DNA of 64,000 nt. Origin: Ailanthus altissimus. Lineage: Eukaryota; Streptophyta; Magnoliopsida; Sapindales; Simaroubaceae. The notes beneath the pieces are model-generated. The model saw only the letters and a list, made by a program, of their open reading frames with translations. It was not told where the DNA came from and did no database searches. The translations under genes and the position numbers were made by a program. Where the stretch lies: positions 5,161,001-5,225,000 of the forward strand of contig CAMPEX010000001.1 in NCBI GenBank assembly GCA_946807835.1. Direction: 5' to 3'. Below, in pieces: positions 58,138-64,000 of this stretch; position 1 is the stretch's first letter; each line of letters opens with the position of its first letter.

Positions 58138-58880
58138 ATGGCACCGACAAAGAGGAGTAGAGCAAGCGTATCAAAGACCCCTTCATTGAATACCTCTCGC
58201 TTTGTCTTACAGAATACAATGAATCATTTTCACAACACGATCCTCTATAAATCTATTATACAAAAGAGAGGATTCAGCCTCAAGGTGGATATTTCTCTAA
58301 CATCCATCAGATGATCATTGCTAGACATTGAGAGACTTTTTGTAAGACAATGGCACTTATAGTTATGCCTACAGTGAGAGAGTTCTATATAAATGCCCAG
58401 AAGCATAAGGGTTTTAGTGTGAGGGTGCGAAGGATGATGGTACCGTTTGACCAGTATACCATCGACCAATTTTTTGGGCTGCTTGTCAATGGGCCCAATG
58501 AATATAATGAGGCAAGGAAAAAGGAATGTTATGATCAAATTATTTAGACCATACTCAAGCCTAACATATAATGAACCAGATCGTATGACCTTCCCATCCA
58601 TTTTCGCTCTAGTGCCTAACCAAGGACGCTAAAGTATGGTATCTTTTTATCTGCTAGCGTTTTATACTAGTTAGATATACTAGCAACGTCATTAAGCCGT
58701 GAGTAGTACTACTCTTTATGATCATGATTGGACAACCCATTAACATCGGTTATATTCTTCGAGAAGAGATTATGGGCTATGCCAGACTGGCCAAGAACAG
58801 CCTATGCCTCCTCTCATTAATCACAACACTATGCAAGAGAGTTGGAGTTCGTTGGGAGGTTGATAGAGGCTCATAGAGAC
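58138..58880 (+). pseudogene. Plant transposon-protein-domain ORF (Athila env-position gene), broken
   Basis: It begins MAPTKRSRASVSK and reads RGFSLKVDISLT, then after frameshifts MPTVREFYINAQ, VRRMMVPFDQYTIDQFFGL (open 58350-58547), and further on NIGYIIREEIMGYA and LLSLITTLCKRVGV. The order of motifs is that of the putative plant transposon protein domain (Pfam Transposase_32-type), which follows pol in many Athila elements. Stops and frameshifts make it non-functional. Its role in intact elements is not established. Confidence 0.65.
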
Positions 58881-58920
58881 TAATATTATTATCCTCTTGA
58901 ACTTAGATTTTGCCTTAAAT

Positions 58921-61900
58921 TGATGAGCATTTAGCTATTTATTTATGTTTATTGATAAAATATAGGTTTTTAACCCACAAAATAAAGATATTGAAAAAAT
59001 CGAACGCAAAATGAAGAAGTTAAAGAGAGTGGCCTAGCACCGCAGTGCCCAAGATAGTAAGTACAACACTACAACGCCCCCGCGCCATGGCCGTGGTGAT
59101 TAAGGTAGAGAGTTGGGCAGCGTAGAGCTCGAGGTAGAGAGTTAAGCACCGCAGTGACCATACACTAGCATCGTGACACCCACGCAACTAAAAGAACTTG
59201 ACCTTTTTAAGTTCTAATACGACTTGGACTCGAAGCTACAGCCCCTAGATTTACGAAGAACTATAAAAGCCCCTTTTTTCATAGTAAAAAAAGAAGAGCA
59301 ATAGAGAAAAGTCAAGAGCAAATACAAAACACCTTTTAAGAGAGATTAACGTAAAAAGATTGAAGATTAAAGAGTAAGGATTGTACAACTATAGGAGATC
59401 TAATATACATGAGTGTATGCATATGTAATTGTGTTTATTGCCTAAAATACGTATCACATACATATTTAACGCGACGGAAGTATTAAAATAAACAATAAAA
59501 ATAATAAATAATATATTAATCACATTAATATATTAGTAAGGTTGAGAAATCACCTGAATATATAACGTTATACACGTATTTCTTCAGAGTCCGCATAGAG
59601 ACCATCTTGTGGGCAGTTCTAGTCACCAACACGGTGGGCTTGGTGAGCTAGAACAACAACCTCATATCCAGCACAGGATTAACTCTTAACCCAAAATGGC
59701 CGGTTATAAGTATTCTTTCTTTTCTCTAAAAGGATAAGAAACAAAAATTGAAGCAATTCACAATTGCTTCTAATGACACCATAGAGAAAAATAAAATAAT
59801 TTCATTTTTTCTATTTGTTTTTCTTCTTCTACTTCTTTCTTCGTTGCCATTTCGTTTCTTTTCTTTCTCTCCATTTTCCATTTCCATTTCCTCCAAAACA
59901 CATACCCTTCACTTACACACATATCTCTCTCTTTATATATCTAATATAATAAAATAATCATATAATATAAATAATAATATAAATAGATGCCAACTATTTG
60001 GCACCATTAAATAAAATAATAATAAATAATATAATATTATATAATATAATAATATATAATTAAATAAAATAATAAGATATTTTAATTATTTAACAATTAA
60101 ATAATTAATGTGTGAAATAACTATTTTGCCCTCATAAATAGTTACCAAATCTACTCTAGTGGGTTCTACCAAATTTCATACTTAGGTAAACTCAACCGAG
60201 AGTTCAAAATACATCACATGTCCCTATATAATTAACAAATAACAATTATTGACTAATTTTTGTATTTAACACTTAAATACAGACACACACGAATTTCTGT
60301 AATAGTGCTGGATATTACTAGATTAAATAATTTAATCCAGTACGCTACCCCAGTGCACAACGAGTACACTCCATATCGCTGGACTCCCTAGGTCCACACT
60401 CGATTTGTCAAATAAAACTATTTCATGAGTCTGTGAGCAATGCCTCACACACATGCCACAGATATTACAAATCAGTGCGTTGAACCATGCAAGTTGAGGT
60501 TACAATGCAAATGTATAGTCCTTCCGTCATGATATCATGGATGTGCGGGGATATAGATTATCACCGTCAAATCCCCTAGTGTTTATCCATGTCTTATCTC
60601 CAGACTTGTATCTCACTGACCAATATGTGCAAACTCTTTTGCCATATTGTTCTACCCTAACGGAAACTCTTTCCTGGGATTAATGCTTGTGGCCATAAGA
60701 CTTTCTGAGATGCAGTCTAGAAGAATCTGGATATCTAACTCCCTTTGCAAGCTGACGGATCCCATATCTGTACACACCGGACCCCATAAGCATCGGACCA
60801 TACCCAGCGACACCCAATAGTCACATCATGAAAGGTTTGTGACAAGAGTGGAACCAAAGTATAGTGGATCACTTATAAGCCCACCGTGGCACTTGGGTCA
60901 AATGACCATGTATACTACTACTAAACTCAAGAGGACCCTCTGTTGATGGCTTACATAGGGTGTCTATCGGAAGCCCTCGTGGGTCTGTCATATATCTAAT
61001 CCTAACTGGATACCCATATGTCAATACGAGCTCCAAGCTCACAGTCGACTAGGAACGACCATCTATACCCTATAGGTATGACATATGCTAATCTATATAT
61101 AAAGGTATCCACTGACAGACCAGCATCAGTAGAAATAGATTAGGTACAATTATTTGAGAACATACTTGCGTAACTAGCATTTCCTGGCACCTGATTGCAA
61201 CTCTTGCAATTATGCAGTTACTAGTATATTCACAGGTTTATGTCCCATTACAGATAAGGCTCCAACTCTTAGATCTTCGCTGAGTATGACATTTAGCATT
61301 TATATCTCTCAGCGTGGCTAACTATGAGCCTTTATCTAAACTCCTTTAGATCTGATCTGAACTCCTTTAGATCGTACAATATCTGTAATGTTACATTGCA
61401 TAGTACCATATTAATGAGTATTGACGATTTAATAGGAATGTATACTTGTATAAATATATAAATATATATACATTCAAAGATGGCACATAAGCACCAACCC
61501 TAAGAACAACATACAAGATAGAAGGAGAAATAATTCAAAGGCATCAACTTTGTATTATTACTTTTATTTTCTTTTACTTGATGTCTTTGTTAGTCATGTC
61601 TTTAATTCATTACTTTGACACTCTTATATTCATTATGAACTAAATTTTATTGATCTAGGTTTAGACTCTTAAACCCAATATGTAGTTGTTTTCTATTATT
61701 TCTTTTAGTTTATGAACTCAATAAAGTAGATTGATTCATTCTATTTTGTGTTTAATGCTTCTTTATATCTAGCCAATATAATGATTGTTTAAGGAACCAT
61801 AATGAACTCGACAGAGGAATTACATGTGTTTAGCCTAAGATAGTTTGATACATCATTATAGGGTAACAACTATAAATTTCATGTAGGATAGAAATATATC

Positions 61901-62328
61901 TAGATGGCATATATAGCATTATTAGACATGTTCTTAATGTATTTTATACTATTCTGATTACCATAGATAGAGGCTTATAACGATATTCATGTTCTAGCCA
62001 ATAATTTATTATTGAGGGATTAAATAAGAGAATAATAGGTTTAATAAAATATTGAGGGATAAGTTGAAACCTTAGATTCCTTTTATATTAGTGAATTTAA
62101 TTTTTGTTTGCTTATTGCTTAAGATTAGATTTATTTTTTTAAATTTAGATTAACTAAAGAACACTTTTCCTTAGATTTTGTCTGATAAAAGTTAAGTAGG
62201 ATTAATTTTAATACTTAATTAGAAGAATTAGACTAAATAAGTCTCAGTGAGAATAATACTTGGACTCAAATATCATATTACTTAGTAAGATAGCGCGCAC
62301 TTGCGCTTAGATTAAAAATACCACATCA
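58921..62328 (+). repeat. 5' LTR of the right-hand Athila-like element (split)
   Basis: U3 has a decayed motif array (about 59030-59190: CACCGCAGTGCCC, AACGCCCCCGCGCC, GCATCGTGACACC) and TATAAAAG near 59265. R-U5 resumes after 61510 and contains the ATATCTAGCCAATATAATG phrase shared with the other LTRs. Confidence 0.8.
59390..61505 (-). mobile_element. Solo LTR-like insertion, family S copy 3 (2116 bp)
   Basis: It is flanked by a perfect 5-bp duplication ACAAC (59385-59389, 61506-61510). On the minus strand it starts TCTTAGGGTTGGTGC and ends ...CTCCTATA. The hairpin GAAGCAATT-CAC-AATTGCTTC is at 59750-59770. It has no coding sequence. Confidence 0.82.
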
Positions 62329-62334
62329 AGTTTT

Positions 62335-62352
62335 TGACATTATTACTAGGGA
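62335..62352 (+). other. Decayed primer-binding site, tRNA-Asp
   Basis: TGACATTATTACTAGGGA lies 6 bp after the LTR and differs from the perfect site at eight positions, all C-to-T or G-to-A. Confidence 0.75.
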
Positions 62353-62468
62353 CTTCTTTATCTATTCTTAGATTAATACTAATACCAAACTATCTTACTT
62401 TTAATTTAGTTTTTTCTTTTATATTCTTTACTATGATTTTTTTTCCAAAATTTTATTTCAATAGTTTA

Positions 62469-64000
62469 TATGAAGGACAAAAAGTGAAGATTTGTCTTCT
62501 TTTGATCTTGAGATTGAAAGAACATTTTGTAGGCTTCTATGTGAACAACACCAACCCAGAAACATAAAAGACAATATCAATAATCCTGTGTATAAACCTA
62601 TGGTAGAACAAAGATCTTTAAAAGATTATGTTGTCCCCACAACAAAGGTGATTCAATCTAGTATTTAATCCACAATACAAACAACTTTGAAATCAAGTCA
62701 AGTACTATTCAGATGCTGAAGGATTCTATATAATTCATTGGCGCACCGAATTATGATCCCAATATACATATCATAAATTTTTTGAAGATTTGAGATACAT
62801 TCAAGTATAACGGAGTCTTAGATGATGCCATTAAACTAAGGTTATTTCTTTTCTCCTTGAGGGATAAAGCCAAGAGTTGGTTGATGTTATTACCTTTCAG
62901 ATCCATATCGACATGGGATGACTTAGTTCAAAATTTTCTAACCAAATTCTTCCTACTAGTGAAGATAGCAAATATAAAGAATGACATCACCTTATTTGTT
63001 CAGATTGATAGTGGGTCATTATATGAGGCATGGGAACCATTCAAGTATATGTTGAAGAAGTGTCCTTATTATATGGTTTCCCCCCTAGTATTCCGGCCAC
63101 TGCAAGAAAATAAGATAGCCTTAAAAGACATGCTCTTATATTACATGAAATCAAATGATACTATTATGCAAAATCATTTTGTAACTTTGAAGAATTTGGA
63201 GACTCAAATAGGATAACCTACTGCAGCCCTGAATAGGAAAACTTAAGGAACTTTACCAAGTGATATTGAGACCTATCCTAAAGGAAGTATAGAGTAATGT
63301 CAAGATGTCTTCTTAAGAAGTCATAAGGACTTACAAGATAAAACATCTTGACCACCATCATCAAGAATGTAGAACAGTAAGGAAAATAAGAAAACATTAC
63401 AAAAAGAAGATGTGTAGCCCTTTATAATTCTAATTCCTTTTCCTCAAAGACTACAGAGGCGTAAAACAAGTGCAAAAGCAAAAAATCAACAGTAAAGCAG
63501 TGTAAAAGCAAGCGCAAGCACAAGAAACAACAACAAAAAAGTGCAGAAATAAATATAAAAAAAGTGTAGAAATTGGTGTTTAAGTACAGAAGAGTACTGA
63601 AGTGTAGAAAAGTGCAAACACAGCAAAAAATACCAGCAAAAACATGCAACACCATCAAGTGTAATCTTTTACTATAACACTACCATTTCTTCAGAGACTA
63701 AAAAAGAAACTAGATAAGCAATTTTAAAAAATTCTTGAAATTTTAAAGAAATTACTAATCTTCTTTTTATAGATGCATTTGAACAAATGTCTAACTATGT
63801 CAAATTTATGAAGAGCATTATTTCAAAGAAGAAGAAATTAGAAGACTATGAGACTGTAGCTTTGACTGAGGAGTATTTCTACAGAAGAAATTGTGGCCTA
63901 AGCTAAAAAATCCTGATAACTTTATCATCCTATGTATCATTAGTAATCCCAACTTCGAAAAAAATTTATATGACTTGAGGGTAATCATCAACTATATGCC
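62469..64000 (+). pseudogene. Gag-protease pseudogene, truncated by window end
   Basis: The start near 62470 corresponds to the MRRSKSEDL N-terminus, here broken. The open stretch 62857-63216 reads KAKSWLMLLPFRSISTWDDL, then a SLYEAWE segment and KKCPY. It then skips the zinc-knuckle region by deletion and continues with LLYYMKSNDTIMQNHF. Toward 63770-64000 the protease lead-in (FEQMSNYVKFMKSI) and a DLRVIINYMP segment, equivalent to DLGASINLMP, appear. It has many stops. Confidence 0.75.

Larger units (their letters stand above)
48022..58920 (+). mobile_element. Degenerate autonomous-type Athila element, plus strand (gag-pol plus downstream ORF)
   Basis: A 5' LTR (48022-49420), PBS (49430-49447), gag, protease, RT, RNase H, integrase, hairpin motif and GC-rich motif array are followed by an ORF region related to the plant transposon protein domain. 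All coding regions have stops. RT is split by a solo LTR. No 3' LTR is seen before the next element starts at 58921. It appears inserted into the LTR ending at 48021. Confidence 0.8.
58921..64000 (+). mobile_element. Athila-like gag element, plus strand, running off the window
   Basis: The LTR (58921-62328) is split by a solo LTR. A PBS-like sequence and a decayed gag continue into protease at the window end. Without the nested element the LTR is about 1287 bp. It begins TGATGAGCAT and ends CCACATCA. No PPT precedes 58921, so this is a 5' LTR. Confidence 0.8.

Overview
The window is nuclear DNA from a flowering plant, most likely a eudicot. It holds one spliced host gene in about 7 kb. Almost everything else is retrotransposon DNA of the plant-specific Ty3/gypsy Athila and Tat lineages, plus solo LTRs and one fold-back DNA transposon. 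I could not identify the species. I saw no bacterial-type genes, CRISPR arrays or rRNA.

Layout. (1) 1-14901: a tandem array of a young, non-autonomous Athila-like element, LTR-gag/pro-LTR-gag/pro-LTR with shared LTRs. Units of 5977 and 5978 bp appear identical by eye except for one SNP and one base in a T-run. The window opens inside a further upstream unit. (2) 14902-17091: a probable LTR remnant, then AT-rich intergenic DNA. (3) 17092-24203: an intact 15-exon TIC110 gene, the chloroplast inner-envelope import protein, with a 300-bp tandem duplication just 3' of it. (4) 25320-30585: a decayed minus-strand Tat-type gypsy element. (5) 30595-31721: a Mutator-like fold-back element with a near-perfect 9-bp target duplication. 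(6) 31645-34628: a composite Athila-derived insert bracketed by a 106-bp direct duplication. It ends in a complete antisense copy of the primer tRNA-Asp. (7) 35272-38700: a second Tat-type element on the plus strand, truncated inside reverse transcriptase. (8) 38701-64000: nested Athila-like elements. There is a solo LTR (38701-42073), a minus-strand gag element (42075-48021), a plus-strand gag-pol element with a downstream plant-transposon-like ORF (48022-58920), and another gag element running off the window (58921-64000). Three solo LTRs of an unrelated family of about 2.1-2.6 kb sit inside these.

The most notable item is 33131-34522. It reads as R-U5, primer-binding site and full-length tRNA-Asp in register, joined upstream to a PBS-gag fragment. 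This looks like a reverse-transcription intermediate (minus-strand strong-stop DNA still attached to its primer) that switched template into gag, was copied through the whole tRNA, and was captured into the chromosome.

The Athila-like families share a 3' non-coding layout: a CTTGGG/CCCAAG hairpin after the coding region, then an array of short GC-rich motifs of the CGCCCCAGCG type, then (in the gag-only families) repeats of AAGTTTGGGGG. The GC-rich array recurs in the LTR U3. The young family is coding-intact for gag-protease but has no polymerase or integrase, so its spread would need enzymes from elsewhere. The autonomous relatives in the window are all broken.
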